DNA of 22,869 bases from Promethearchaeota archaeon (GTDB taxonomy: Archaea; Asgardarchaeota; Lokiarchaeia; Sigynarchaeales; SOKP01). The notes below the pieces were generated by a model. That model had not been told where the DNA came from. It saw nothing but the letters and a program-made list of their open reading frames with translations, and searched no databases. Shown here piece by piece: positions 1 through 8,032 of the stretch (positions are counted from its first letter, which is position 1; every line of letters begins with the position of its first letter). The stretch spans positions 1 through 22,869 of the forward strand of contig JAEOTL010000187.1 in assembly GCA_016839845.1 (NCBI GenBank), read 5' to 3'. Both the position numbers and the translations under genes were made by a program.

Positions 1-603
1 AGGGATTTCTCTTCTCTTTTTTGAATCATATAAAGGCAGTCCTGATTGTTTTAGAAGTTCAGGGGTTTTATAAGATAGTACAACAATTTGACAGGGACTG
101 GAAATCTTCATTGATGAAACTCGAAGGCGATCCCTTACAATTGGAAGGTTTCTTATGTGTGTTCCAACATCTAATATAACTTGACCCGCTCTGACTCGGG
201 CGCAAACCCCAGTGGTTCTTCCAAATGAATTTCGCATTCCAGTTTGGATTCTATCTGCTCCCGCAACAGACATCATTTTATTCTCTCGAATTTTTTGGAA
301 TGGTTTAGGACGCACGCGTAATCGAAAGTTTTGTCTTCCTAACTTCTTCTGGAGCGCACCATTAATTGTAATCCTGATTGCTTCCAACGTATTAGATGAG
401 ATTTGAATTTGGCGATTCACTTTAAGTCCAACTACAAGCTCCCAATCTTCCCAGTCTATACTTTTATTCCCACCCCAATAACGGGCAATCTTGGATTGAG
501 CACCTCCACGAGCATATTCTCGTCGATGATTACTACTTCTCTTGTGTTGGTATGGACGTCTAGTCCATTTCGAGTAACAGTGCCATGGACGTTTATGAGC
601 TAT
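1..603 (-). CDS. rpl10e: Ribosomal protein L10e (uL16 family), 3' end beyond the left edge
   Basis: Large-subunit ribosomal protein of the archaeal/eukaryotic uL16 (L10e) type, which sits near the peptidyl-transferase centre and tRNA/GTPase sites of the 50S subunit. The reverse-strand reading frame is open from 603 to the edge (201 codons). It contains the family landmarks: an N-terminal KRPWHCY, then LEAIRI, GRQNFRLRVRP, RENKM, AGADRIQTGMRNSFG and ARVRAGQ. No ATG, GTG or TTG lies near the expected N-terminus, and an in-frame TAA is a few codons further upstream. GGTG at 614-611 precedes ATA at 603-601 by 7 bases, giving MAHKRPWHCY. I chose this start by homology and spacing. An ATT at 606-604 is the alternative. 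The visible C-terminal part (from about residue 170) goes beyond the usual L10e length and is not yet terminated. Family identity is very secure; the start codon is an inference. Confidence 0.93.
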   Translation of the reverse strand, partial: MAHKRPWHCYSKWTRRPYQHKRSSNHRREYARGGAQSKIARYWGGNKSIDWEDWELVVGLKVNRQIQISSNTLEAIRITINGALQKKLGRQNFRLRVRPKPFQKIRENKMMSVAGADRIQTGMRNSFGRTTGVCARVRAGQVILDVGTHIRNLPIVRDRLRVSSMKISSPCQIVVLSYKTPELLKQSGLPLYDSKKRREIP

Positions 604-617
604 AATAATACACCTTT
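604..617 (-). promoter_or_regulatory. Shine-Dalgarno site deciding the non-ATG start of L10e
   Basis: On the minus strand AAAGGTG occupies 617-611, with GGTG 7 bases before ATA at 603. Genes in this window with ordinary ATG starts show the same geometry: GGTG plus 7 bases at 18930 and GGTG plus 6 at 5133. This favours ATA over the two upstream ATT codons, which lie only 1 and 4 bases from GGTG. Confidence 0.6.
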
Positions 618-801
618 CAATTTAATTACCTTATCGCTTTTAGATTAGTGATGATTAATACTAAAATGCAATATTAAGGTTAACTATCAAAAATAATTTA
701 AATCTAATAAGTTTTTTGAATCTAGCTTAGAAAAGATTGAATATATCAGCATTTAATAAATCTAAATAAAAACTCAAGCTGACTTATATTAGATTAACAA
801 C

Positions 802-810
802 TTATATAAA
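802..810 (+). promoter_or_regulatory. TATA box for the radical SAM gene
   Basis: TTATATAAA, about 58 bases before the ATG at 865, matches the archaeal TATA consensus. Transcription would be expected to start near 830-836, leaving a leader of about 30 bases with no clear Shine-Dalgarno site. The surrounding divergent intergenic region (604-864) is very AT-rich; I see no RNA gene or extra coding frame in it. Confidence 0.5.
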
Positions 811-864
811 AATCTTGGAGCATACATAGATTTTAAAGATATACCTACAAGTATTTTTGGGAAC

Positions 865-2004
865 ATGATCGATGCTGAAACCGCGTTAAAACAAAAAACT
901 GAACTACTTTGTAAAGGACTATATCTAAATGAAGATTTAATCAACCACTATAAAGCTCAAGGTATAGAGATTGATTATGGAAGAAAGGGAGGTGCGGGCC
1001 CATCTGGTGGGAGATATTTCCTGTTAGAAGATGGGAAAACATTGGTAAATGTTGCATTATGGAATACTCAAGACAGAACTGAACTTTTTCTAAAAGAAAA
1101 TAAAAAAGGGTATTTCGAAGTCTACAATGAGAAGAAAAAGGCGTTCTTTGGAAAACTTAGATTAATCAAAAATCCTCGTTATTACGATCCTGAATTTAAA
1201 ACTTCGGATGGAATCCCAATGAAGAAAATTGCACTGGTGCATGGAATAAATTGTCTTTCCAGTACAATTTACCAAAAATGTGTCTACTGGGCTTGTGGAG
1301 AAGCTTGCTCTTTCTGTGGTATTGAGGTAAGTCTAAAAAATGATGCTACAATCGAGGAAAAAAATGCCCAACAAATGTCCGAAGTTATTACAGCAGCCAA
1401 GAAAGAAGGAAGATGTGCTCATATGACATTGACGAGCGGGACTGATGAAACGATTGATAAAGGAGCTAACAGATACATTGAAATGCTTAAAGGTGTGAAA
1501 AAAAAACATCCTGATATTCCATTACATGTTCAAATAGAAGCTTTAGAGGATTTAGAATACATTAATAAATTAAGAGATGCTGGTGCTGATACTATAGGTA
1601 TCCATATTGAGATATTGGATGATGACTTAAGACGAGAGATTACACCAGGAAAATACAGTCTATCATATAACTTATTTGAAACCAATTGGAAACACGCTAT
1701 TGAAGTTTTTGGGAAAGATCAAGTGAGTAGTTACATATTAGCTGGATTTGGGGAAAAGCCTTCAAGTTTTATTAATCAGATTGAAAAAATTGTTTCAGTT
1801 GGGGTAATTCCTTATATAACACCTGTAAGATCTATCCCAGGAAAATCAAATCTTCCGGCTACTGATTTTATTGAATTATTATATATTTATTGTAAAACAG
1901 CTGAATTATTGAAGCAATATGGGGTAAATCCTTTAAAAAATAAAGCGGGATGCGTAAGATGTGGGGGATGTTCATCTATTAAAGAAGCATACAAGGCATC
2001 TTAA
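865..2004 (+). CDS. Radical SAM protein, resembling the MSMEG_0568 family
   Basis: A 379-residue radical SAM enzyme. The cluster-binding CX3CX2C motif is C144-GEA-C148-SF-C151, followed by a BioB-like half barrel (VQIEALEDLEYINKLRDAGAD around 224-243). The N-terminal segment GRKGGAGPSGG (39-49) recalls the family typified by mycobacterial MSMEG_0568, whose reaction is not established; that assignment is from memory and tentative. The C-terminus adds CVRCGGC (C363, C366, C369), a possible second metal or Fe-S site. The start is the first ATG after a strong TATA box. The SDR gene follows after 62 bases and may be co-transcribed. The protein does not resemble a glycyl-radical activase, because the N-terminal domain precedes the CX3CX2C motif and no ferredoxin insert is seen. 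Substrate unknown. Confidence 0.85.
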   Translation: MIDAETALKQKTELLCKGLYLNEDLINHYKAQGIEIDYGRKGGAGPSGGRYFLLEDGKTLVNVALWNTQDRTELFLKENKKGYFEVYNEKKKAFFGKLRLIKNPRYYDPEFKTSDGIPMKKIALVHGINCLSSTIYQKCVYWACGEACSFCGIEVSLKNDATIEEKNAQQMSEVITAAKKEGRCAHMTLTSGTDETIDKGANRYIEMLKGVKKKHPDIPLHVQIEALEDLEYINKLRDAGADTIGIHIEILDDDLRREITPGKYSLSYNLFETNWKHAIEVFGKDQVSSYILAGFGEKPSSFINQIEKIVSVGVIPYITPVRSIPGKSNLPATDFIELLYIYCKTAELLKQYGVNPLKNKAGCVRCGGCSSIKEAYKAS

Positions 2005-2066
2005 AATTTAAAATACATACTGCTTTTTTGTTTAATTAGTTTAACCTTCAAAATTTAAAGATTATT

Positions 2067-2948
2067 ATGCTATTAAAAGGTAAAAATGTTGTGATCACTG
2101 GCTCCGGGAGAGGTATTGGGAGAGCGGTAGCACTTGCTTGTGCTAAAGAAGGAGCAAATATTGGCTTAACTTCAAGAACTTTAGAGCAATTAAATTCTGT
2201 CAAGGAAGAAATTGAAAATTTAGGTACCAATGTGAAAGTTGTTGTAAAAAACGGAGATATTACTAATTACAATGACGTTGAAGACATTTTCAAGGCATTC
2301 CATGAAGGATTAGGCTTTTTAAATGGTGTAGTTGCTAATGCTGGGAGGTCATGGAGAGCAAATGCACATGAAGCTCCTCCTGAAAGATTTGCGGAGGTTA
2401 TTAATGCGAATATTTTAGGAGTTTTTCACACGTTTAGGGCTTCATATCCTTATTTAGACAAGGAAGATAAGAATAATAAGGCTAGATTCATCATTACGGG
2501 TAGCGCCGTATATCCTAACGTTATGGGAGGTTTTTCTTCATATACGGCATCTAAATATGGTGTAGTTGGATTACAACAAGAACTAGCAACAGAATATAAA
2601 AGAGAGAATATCCTTGTTAATATGGTCCTCCCGATGCAAGTAGATACTAAAATGCTAAGGGGCCGTAGAGCTGGTGATGGGAATAAAGCCCCAGGGGTCC
2701 TGGATCCAGAGGATCTAGATGATTATTATTTATTTCTATTATCTGATAAAGCAAACAGAATGAATAATGTATTAATTTATCCAAGTTATTTTGAAGCCAT
2801 GAAATTGCTTAGAACTAAAGCCCCTGAAGATAAAATAACTAACTGGGAAACGTTTAAGACATATATAGAGGAAGCCTCTCCAAATCTATATACTGAGATT
2901 AAAAAATTTGGACAATTGGGAGAATTTATTTTAAGTCGTTCAAAATAG
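2067..2948 (+). CDS. Short-chain dehydrogenase/reductase (SDR)
   Basis: NAD(P)-dependent oxidoreductase of the classical SDR fold, 293 residues. The cofactor motif TGSGRGIG is at 11-18, NAG at 91-93, the catalytic Ser at 146 in TGSAVYP, and the catalytic YTASK (Tyr159, Lys163). It is longer than the usual 250 residues. The last 50 or so residues (from about 243) form a C-terminal extension of charged and aromatic helices not expected in a minimal SDR. It lies 62 bases downstream of the radical SAM gene in the same direction, so the two may form an operon. It converges on the LutB-like gene with only 10 bases between stops. Substrate (an alcohol, 3-hydroxyacyl group or sugar) cannot be told from sequence. 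Confidence 0.9.
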   Translation: MLLKGKNVVITGSGRGIGRAVALACAKEGANIGLTSRTLEQLNSVKEEIENLGTNVKVVVKNGDITNYNDVEDIFKAFHEGLGFLNGVVANAGRSWRANAHEAPPERFAEVINANILGVFHTFRASYPYLDKEDKNNKARFIITGSAVYPNVMGGFSSYTASKYGVVGLQQELATEYKRENILVNMVLPMQVDTKMLRGRRAGDGNKAPGVLDPEDLDDYYLFLLSDKANRMNNVLIYPSYFEAMKLLRTKAPEDKITNWETFKTYIEEASPNLYTEIKKFGQLGEFILSRSK

Positions 2949-2958
2949 TGCTATTAAA

Positions 2959-4263
2959 CTACTTAAAAGGATTTTTATCTTTAATTATTTTTTCTTGATA
3001 CGCCTTTAGAGGAGGAGGACACAATCCTGCTTTAGTTGCTTCTTTCTTGAGGGATTTCATGATTTCTGCAATGTTTACTGAAACAGGACACCAATGACGA
3101 CAGTTTTCGCACCCCGTGCATAAAAACAGTCCATATTTTACGGCTGCTTCGATACCATCATGGATATAAGCCCGTATAATCCCATCAGCACCCAATCCGT
3201 ATTTTGATGCATATATATTCCCAAAAGCCCGTGAAGCTGTACATATATAATTACATGTTCTACATCCAATGCATTTTAAGAACTCTTTGTAAAGCAAATT
3301 TTCTTTCAATGCCTTTGTTCTCCAATCATCTACCAGAATAACAACTACCTCTTTAGCGCCATACATACCAAGTACTTTTTCACCCTGAACATCTGCAGTA
3401 GCAGAGGGTCCCGAGATAAGACTTATGTAATTGAAAGAGACGTTATTAATTCGGGTCTGTAATTTTGCGACAAGTATAGCATCTAAGATTGTAGGTACTA
3501 TCTTTGTAATCCCACATAGAACTATGTGTTTTTCGGTAGCTCTGGTTAATAAACTGATATTCCCTTCATTTTCTCCTAAGATAATCGTTCCATCTTCAGC
3601 TGATATAACGTTTGCGGACGTAAGTGACACTTTTACATCATTTAGTAGTTCCTTGCGATAATTTTCTCTATAGTATTCTACGATTGCACTTGCTGTAGTT
3701 TCAAGTTCAACCCCATGCTTCTCTTTAATTTTAGCTACAATATCTTCTTTTGTAAAATGAGCTCCGGGACCTACTCCAAAACTTGGTAATTTATACTCAA
3801 AAAGCTCAACAAGTACATCTCCTAAATCAGTTTCTTTAACGGTTATGTTATTTTCCCTTAAGGTGTCAAGAATGCCAATGTCTTTTGCTTCATTCGATTT
3901 TGATTTGTAGATAACCTTCATATCACCAATCTCCTTCATGAAAATCTCTTGAGCTTCCTCGTTTGATTTTGCGTAATGGACAGTCATATTATTCGTTTCT
4001 CTCATAATCTTAATACATTTCTCAACATAGTAATCCATGTTTTGGAGAAATTCGTCTTTCATTGCTATCAATCGATCTCTATACTTTTCGACAAACTCTC
4101 GACTCGAGTCATCATATATGTACTTCATATCATGTTGCCTTGTTTTGATAGAACTTGCAAACTTCCAAAATATGCCAAAATTGCTCTCTAACGTTCCAGG
4201 TTCATGCAAAACATCTATTCTTTCTTTAACATGGTCGTATAATTCTTTTCCTTCATCACTCAA
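2959..4263 (-). CDS. LutB-like LUD-domain protein with two 4Fe-4S clusters
   Basis: A 434-residue iron-sulfur protein. An N-terminal LUD-type domain (about 60-320) is followed by two ferredoxin motifs: C331-IGC-RTC-NYIC341 and C382-TGC-ENC-RHWCP393. This is the architecture of LutB/YkgF, the electron-transfer subunit of the LutABC L-lactate oxidation complex, but it stops shortly after the second cluster and lacks the usual C-terminal extension of bacterial LutB. The ATG overlaps the stop of the LutA-like gene by 4 bases (ATGA), so the two are translationally coupled and probably form a cytoplasmic complex. No LutC-like partner or dehydrogenase flavoprotein is nearby. Oxidation of lactate, glycolate or another hydroxy acid, or an Hdr-type electron relay, are all possible. 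Confidence 0.82.
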   Translation of the reverse strand: MSDEGKELYDHVKERIDVLHEPGTLESNFGIFWKFASSIKTRQHDMKYIYDDSSREFVEKYRDRLIAMKDEFLQNMDYYVEKCIKIMRETNNMTVHYAKSNEEAQEIFMKEIGDMKVIYKSKSNEAKDIGILDTLRENNITVKETDLGDVLVELFEYKLPSFGVGPGAHFTKEDIVAKIKEKHGVELETTASAIVEYYRENYRKELLNDVKVSLTSANVISAEDGTIILGENEGNISLLTRATEKHIVLCGITKIVPTILDAILVAKLQTRINNVSFNYISLISGPSATADVQGEKVLGMYGAKEVVVILVDDWRTKALKENLLYKEFLKCIGCRTCNYICTASRAFGNIYASKYGLGADGIIRAYIHDGIEAAVKYGLFLCTGCENCRHWCPVSVNIAEIMKSLKKEATKAGLCPPPLKAYQEKIIKDKNPFK

Positions 4264-4994
4264 ACTAGGGGATCAACTCCTTCTATTAGTTTTATAAGAA
4301 AATCTTCAAATTTGATAACTGGTTTTTTTATATTGTTCTCATCTTTTACCCTATTTAAGGCTGTATAACAAAAGGGACATGCCGTTAATAGCGCTTTTCC
4401 TCTTTTCATATTTTCGAGAATGGCTTTTGCGCTGTAATCACTGTTCTCCTTGAAAACAGAATAAACTCCTCCACCTGCTCCGCAACATAAACTCTTAGTT
4501 TTATTTAAGTTCATCTCAACCAATTCTATGTTATCAATTGAGTTTAGAATCATTCGAGGTTCATCAATAATAGGGATGGAAGAATTTCGTAAATGACAAG
4601 CGTCGTGATAATTGATTTTAAAGGGAGTTCCAGAATATTTTAAATTCAATTTTTCCAAATTTGCAGGTTGTGCAATAAATTGAAGTAAATGTTGTACGTT
4701 GACACTAAAATCAGATCCAGCGAATTCTTTATAATACCGGATAAAATAAGCATAACATCCTGCGCAAATTGTAACAAGATTAGTTACATTGTTAGTTTTA
4801 AACCAGTCATTGACAAAGTCGATATGCTTTTTCATAATTTCGTCAGAAGTTATATGATATGCTAATGAACCACAACAGGGAGCATCTTCCATTACTATGT
4901 AGTCTTCATCTAAGAATTGTATCAACTTTACTGCATTTTTACAAGTGGATTCATATAACCGTTTACTCAAACATCCAAGATAGATTAGCTTCAT
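4260..4994 (-). CDS. LutA/HdrB-like CCG-domain protein
   Basis: A 244-residue protein with two complete CCG (cysteine-rich) domains. The first uses C8, C40-C41-G, C77 and C80; the second C133, C170-C171-G, C206 and C209. The spacings match the CX31-39CCGX33-34CX2C pattern known from HdrB, GlpC and LutA, which bind noncubane or related Fe-S clusters and pass two electrons to quinone- or disulfide-type acceptors. It is the first gene of a two-gene operon with the LutB-like protein, overlapping it by 4 bases. A TATA box at 5018-5028 lies about 30 bases from the ATG, so the message is probably almost leaderless. The missing third subunit leaves LutA versus stand-alone Hdr-type function open. Confidence 0.85.
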   Translation of the reverse strand: MKLIYLGCLSKRLYESTCKNAVKLIQFLDEDYIVMEDAPCCGSLAYHITSDEIMKKHIDFVNDWFKTNNVTNLVTICAGCYAYFIRYYKEFAGSDFSVNVQHLLQFIAQPANLEKLNLKYSGTPFKINYHDACHLRNSSIPIIDEPRMILNSIDNIELVEMNLNKTKSLCCGAGGGVYSVFKENSDYSAKAILENMKRGKALLTACPFCYTALNRVKDENNIKKPVIKFEDFLIKLIEGVDPLV

Positions 4995-5017
4995 TATGAT
5001 TTATTTTTCATTTTTCA

Positions 5018-5028
5018 TTTATATTAAA
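5018..5028 (-). promoter_or_regulatory. TATA box for the LutAB-like operon
   Basis: On the minus strand TTTAATATAAA is centred about 30 bases before the ATG at 4994. That places the expected transcription start within a few bases of the start codon, and no Shine-Dalgarno site is present, which is consistent with a leaderless message. Confidence 0.45.
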
Positions 5029-5050
5029 CTTAAATCACTTGGAGAAAATT

Positions 5051-5066
5051 AAAAGGCTATCCTTTT
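5051..5066. promoter_or_regulatory. Palindrome AAAAGG-CTAT-CCTTTT between divergent promoters
   Basis: A perfect 6-base inverted repeat with a 4-base spacer. It sits between the minus-strand TATA box (5018-5028) and the plus-strand TATA box (5082-5091), 15-22 bases from each. The position suits a dimeric regulator controlling both the LutAB-like operon and the winged-helix Fe-S protein, perhaps the latter itself. Function is inferred from placement only. Confidence 0.4.
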
Positions 5067-5081
5067 CTGATTCAATACAGA

Positions 5082-5091
5082 TTTTTATAAA
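5082..5091 (+). promoter_or_regulatory. TATA box for the winged-helix Fe-S protein gene
   Basis: TTTTTATAAA, centred about 46 bases before the ATG at 5133, has good archaeal TATA character. The expected transcript start near 5110-5115 leaves room for the GGTGAT ribosome-binding site at 5123-5128. Confidence 0.45.
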
Positions 5092-5132
5092 CCATTTAAT
5101 ATTTTGCAGTTTAATGGAATTTGGTGATATTA

Positions 5133-6251
5133 ATGTCAGAAGATACTCAGTATAACGGTTTAATAGAACATTTTAGGAATTGGATTATCAGACTGCCAGA
5201 ATCAGAACATATGATACCTCTTCTTAAATTAAGGTTTAAACCAGAAGAAGCTCAATTCCTTTCTAAAATCCCGTTTATAGGACATACTGCTGAACAACTC
5301 TCCGCAAATTTAGGGATGCCCCCCAAAAAGTTAATAAAGAAGCTTGATAAATTTGCGCGGGATGGGATAATATTTCGTCATGAAGGACGGGATGATATTA
5401 GATATTCATTATGTGACAGTCTTTTCGTCTTTTATCGAGCGATAGGGTGGAAGGGAAAGAATGATAAATTGAATAGAAAGATTTCCCCTTTATTAAACCA
5501 ATATTATATTGAAACATACGCACAAGAATTTGTAGGTCATGACACTCAAGGACTTCGAGCAATCCCAATAAACCAGACTATTCAAGATACGCGTCAAGTT
5601 ATGCCCTATGAGGACATTATAAAGGTTATAGACAACTTCGAGTATTATTCGGTTTCAGCATGCCCCTGCAGTCACAGACATAATCTGGATGAAGATTTTA
5701 AGCAGTGTAACCACATTTTGGAAAGATGTTTACATTTTGATACTCTTGGCAGATATACTGTGGAGAACGGGTTGGGAAGAGAGATTACTAAGGAAGAAAC
5801 TTTAAAAATCCTAAGAATGGCTGCTGATGAGGGATTGGTTCATGGAATTTCCAATACACAAGGTAGGATGGATACAATTTGTAATTGTTGCTCATGTTGT
5901 TGCTTATTTTTAGAATCGGTTGTTAAAATGCCAGGAATTATCCCAAGAGGACATCAACCATCAAATTATATCCGAGAAGTTGATTCTGAGAAGTGTATTG
6001 TTTGTGGACTCTGTGCAAGGTTATGTCCGATGAACGCTCTTACAGTTAATCATAAAAAATTGTTATTTGATCCTGAACGTTGCATTGGATGTGGTGTTTG
6101 TGCGCATAAATGTAAAAATGGTGCTACATTCTTAATTCATCGTGAAGGAGAACAAGATATCCCAAAGGATCCAAGAGATCAGGGCATGCGATTTCTAAAA
6201 GAAAGGGGAATTAATCCATTGGAAGTATTTAATAAAAACATGTTAAAATAG
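5133..6251 (+). CDS. Winged-helix, cysteine-rich 4Fe-4S protein
   Basis: A 372-residue protein. Residues about 30-95 look like a winged-helix DNA-binding domain (TAEQLSANLGMPPKKLIKKL, then KFARDGIIFRHEG). The middle carries ACPCSHRH with C177, C179, C192 and C199, then a dense cysteine run C250-N-C-C-S-C-C-C257. The C-terminus has two ferredoxin motifs, C288/291/294/298 and C317/320/323/327. I start it at ATG 5133 because GGTGAT at 5123-5128 is the ribosome-binding site; the TTG at 5121 is too close to it to be used. It is transcribed divergently from the LutAB-like operon across a shared palindrome, suggesting a redox- or cofactor-sensing regulator or an electron-transfer partner. I do not know an established function for this architecture. 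Confidence 0.82.
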   Translation: MSEDTQYNGLIEHFRNWIIRLPESEHMIPLLKLRFKPEEAQFLSKIPFIGHTAEQLSANLGMPPKKLIKKLDKFARDGIIFRHEGRDDIRYSLCDSLFVFYRAIGWKGKNDKLNRKISPLLNQYYIETYAQEFVGHDTQGLRAIPINQTIQDTRQVMPYEDIIKVIDNFEYYSVSACPCSHRHNLDEDFKQCNHILERCLHFDTLGRYTVENGLGREITKEETLKILRMAADEGLVHGISNTQGRMDTICNCCSCCCLFLESVVKMPGIIPRGHQPSNYIREVDSEKCIVCGLCARLCPMNALTVNHKKLLFDPERCIGCGVCAHKCKNGATFLIHREGEQDIPKDPRDQGMRFLKERGINPLEVFNKNMLK

Positions 6252-6362
6252 AATATCTTGCAAATAAAAGTTAATATAATTACAAACTCTTATCATACTT
6301 GAGTTTAACCAATTATATGTTATTTTATTCACAACCAAAAATACTTCTGAGGAAAGATTTTT

Positions 6363-8018
6363 ATGACGGAATTCGATAAAATAGAAGAAGATATGGAAGA
6401 ATGGCAAAATAGTATCTCAGATAAAAAAGAAAGGCAAAAAAGTTTTAGAAACTTATCTGATATTGAAATTCAACGCCTCTATACTCCAAATGATGTTAAA
6501 GATTTAAACTATGAGTTGGCTTTAGGTTTTCCAGGACAATACCCCTATACAAGAGGTGCATATCCAAATATGTATAGAGGACAATTTTGGACGATGAGAC
6601 AATTTGCTGGTTTTGGAACCGCTGAACAAACTAATGAAAGGTATAAATTTCTAATAGAACATGGACAAACTGGATTGAGCGTTGCGTTTAGTTTACACAC
6701 TATTTACGGAGTTGAAGCAACTGATCAGAAAGCATTAGGAGAAGTTGGGAAAGAAGGAGTAGCAATCGATACATTGGAGGATATGGAGACTCTATTTGGT
6801 GGGATTGATCTTTCAAAAATAAGTACTTCCATGACTATTAACGCTCCTGCTTCAATTTTATTTGCGATGTATATTGTAACTGCAGAAAAACAGGGGCACT
6901 CTCCTGAAGAACTAAGAGGAACTATTCAAAATGATATTTTAAAGGAATACATTGCTCAAAAATCATGGATCTTTCCTCCGGAACCATCAATGAGGTTAAT
7001 CATTGACACAATAGAATTTTGTACAAAATATGTCCCTCAATGGTATACCATTAGCATTAGTGGCTACCATATTCGGGAAGCGGGTTCTACTGCAATTCAG
7101 GAATTAGCCTTCACTCTAGCAGATGGATTTGCTTACGTGGAAGCAGGTATTGAAAGGGGTTTAAATGTTGACGATTTTGCCCCTCGTTTATCGTTTTTCT
7201 TTAATTCACATAATAATTTTTTTGAAGAAATTTGCAAATATAGAGCGGCAAGGAGAATATGGGCAAAAAGAATGAAAAATAAATACGGTGCTAAAAAACC
7301 AGAATCAATGCGCTTGCGATTCCATACCCAGACTGCTGGCGTGTCTTTAACTGCGCAGGAACCAGAAAACAATATTGTAAGAGTGACCCTTCAAGGTTTA
7401 GCGGCAGTTTTGGGTGGAACTCAGTCATTGCATACAAATTCTTTTGACGAGGCCCTATGTCTTCCTACTGAAAAAGCTGTAAAAATCGCATTGAGGTCTC
7501 AACAGATTATCGCACATGAATCGGGAGTCACGGAGACAGTAGATCCTTTAGCTGGTTCTTATTATGTGGAGTGGCTTACAAATAAAATGGAAGAAGAAGC
7601 TGAAAACTACTTCGAACAAGTCGAGGAGTTGGGAGGAGTAATTCCTGCCATAAGAGCAAATTTCTTTCAGAAAGAAATTGCGAATGCATCTTATAAACAT
7701 CAGCAAGAAGTCGAGAATGGGGAAAAAGTAATAGTTGCTGTAAATCGATTTCAGCAGGAAGAAGAATCTACAATACCTTTATTAAAAATCGATGAAGAAG
7801 TTGCTGCGGAGCAAAGTAAGAAACTTAATACTATAAAGAAAAAGAGAGATAACAACAAAATTAAAGAAGAACTTGAGAAATTGCAAAACGCAGCAAGGGG
7901 TACTGAAAACTTAATGCCTTACATCATTGATGCTATAAGAGTGTATGCGTCTATTGGAGAGGTTATAAACACGTTAAAAGAAGTATTTGGAACATATCAT
8001 GAGGATTCTATTTTTTAA
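6363..8018 (+). CDS. B12-dependent acyl-CoA mutase large subunit, isobutyryl-CoA mutase-like
   Basis: Catalytic (TIM-barrel) subunit of the methylmalonyl-CoA mutase superfamily, 551 residues, without the fused B12 domain. Landmarks are PGQYPYTRGAYPNMYRG (57-73), TMRQFAGFGTAE (77-88), GTIQNDILKEY (186-196), SISGYH (231-236), APRLSFFF and GGTQSLHTNSFDEAL. Aligned to the P. shermanii enzyme, Tyr89 is Phe81 and Arg207 is Gln199. These are the residues known to separate isobutyryl-CoA mutase (Phe/Gln) from methylmalonyl-CoA mutase (Tyr/Arg). His244 is kept as His236. The segment corresponding to THRGYDSDxP is strongly altered (HTIYGVEATDQ, 112-122). The small subunit and GTPase chaperone follow directly. 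A GAGG site at about 6351-6354 precedes the ATG. The likely reaction is a carbon-skeleton rearrangement of a non-carboxylated acyl-CoA; the exact substrate is unknown. Confidence 0.88.
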   Translation: MTEFDKIEEDMEEWQNSISDKKERQKSFRNLSDIEIQRLYTPNDVKDLNYELALGFPGQYPYTRGAYPNMYRGQFWTMRQFAGFGTAEQTNERYKFLIEHGQTGLSVAFSLHTIYGVEATDQKALGEVGKEGVAIDTLEDMETLFGGIDLSKISTSMTINAPASILFAMYIVTAEKQGHSPEELRGTIQNDILKEYIAQKSWIFPPEPSMRLIIDTIEFCTKYVPQWYTISISGYHIREAGSTAIQELAFTLADGFAYVEAGIERGLNVDDFAPRLSFFFNSHNNFFEEICKYRAARRIWAKRMKNKYGAKKPESMRLRFHTQTAGVSLTAQEPENNIVRVTLQGLAAVLGGTQSLHTNSFDEALCLPTEKAVKIALRSQQIIAHESGVTETVDPLAGSYYVEWLTNKMEEEAENYFEQVEELGGVIPAIRANFFQKEIANASYKHQQEVENGEKVIVAVNRFQQEEESTIPLLKIDEEVAAEQSKKLNTIKKKRDNNKIKEELEKLQNAARGTENLMPYIIDAIRVYASIGEVINTLKEVFGTYHEDSIF

Positions 8019-8032
8019 GGAGATAATGGAAA

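Noticed and set aside
212..648. Two plus-strand open frames of 64 and 81 codons
   Set aside because: They are antisense shadows of the L10e gene, whose minus-strand translation has clear family motifs.
865..2004. Radical SAM gene as the activase of the glycyl radical enzyme
   Set aside because: Its CX3CX2C lies mid-protein after a large N-terminal domain, it resembles a different family, and it is 13 kb away.
5121..5132. TTG 5121 or GTG 5124 as the start of the winged-helix Fe-S protein
   Set aside because: These bases overlap the GGTGAT ribosome-binding site for ATG 5133, so they are better explained as leader.
6363..8018. Plain methylmalonyl-CoA mutase call
   Set aside because: The carboxylate-binding Tyr and Arg of true methylmalonyl-CoA mutases are Phe81 and Gln199 here.
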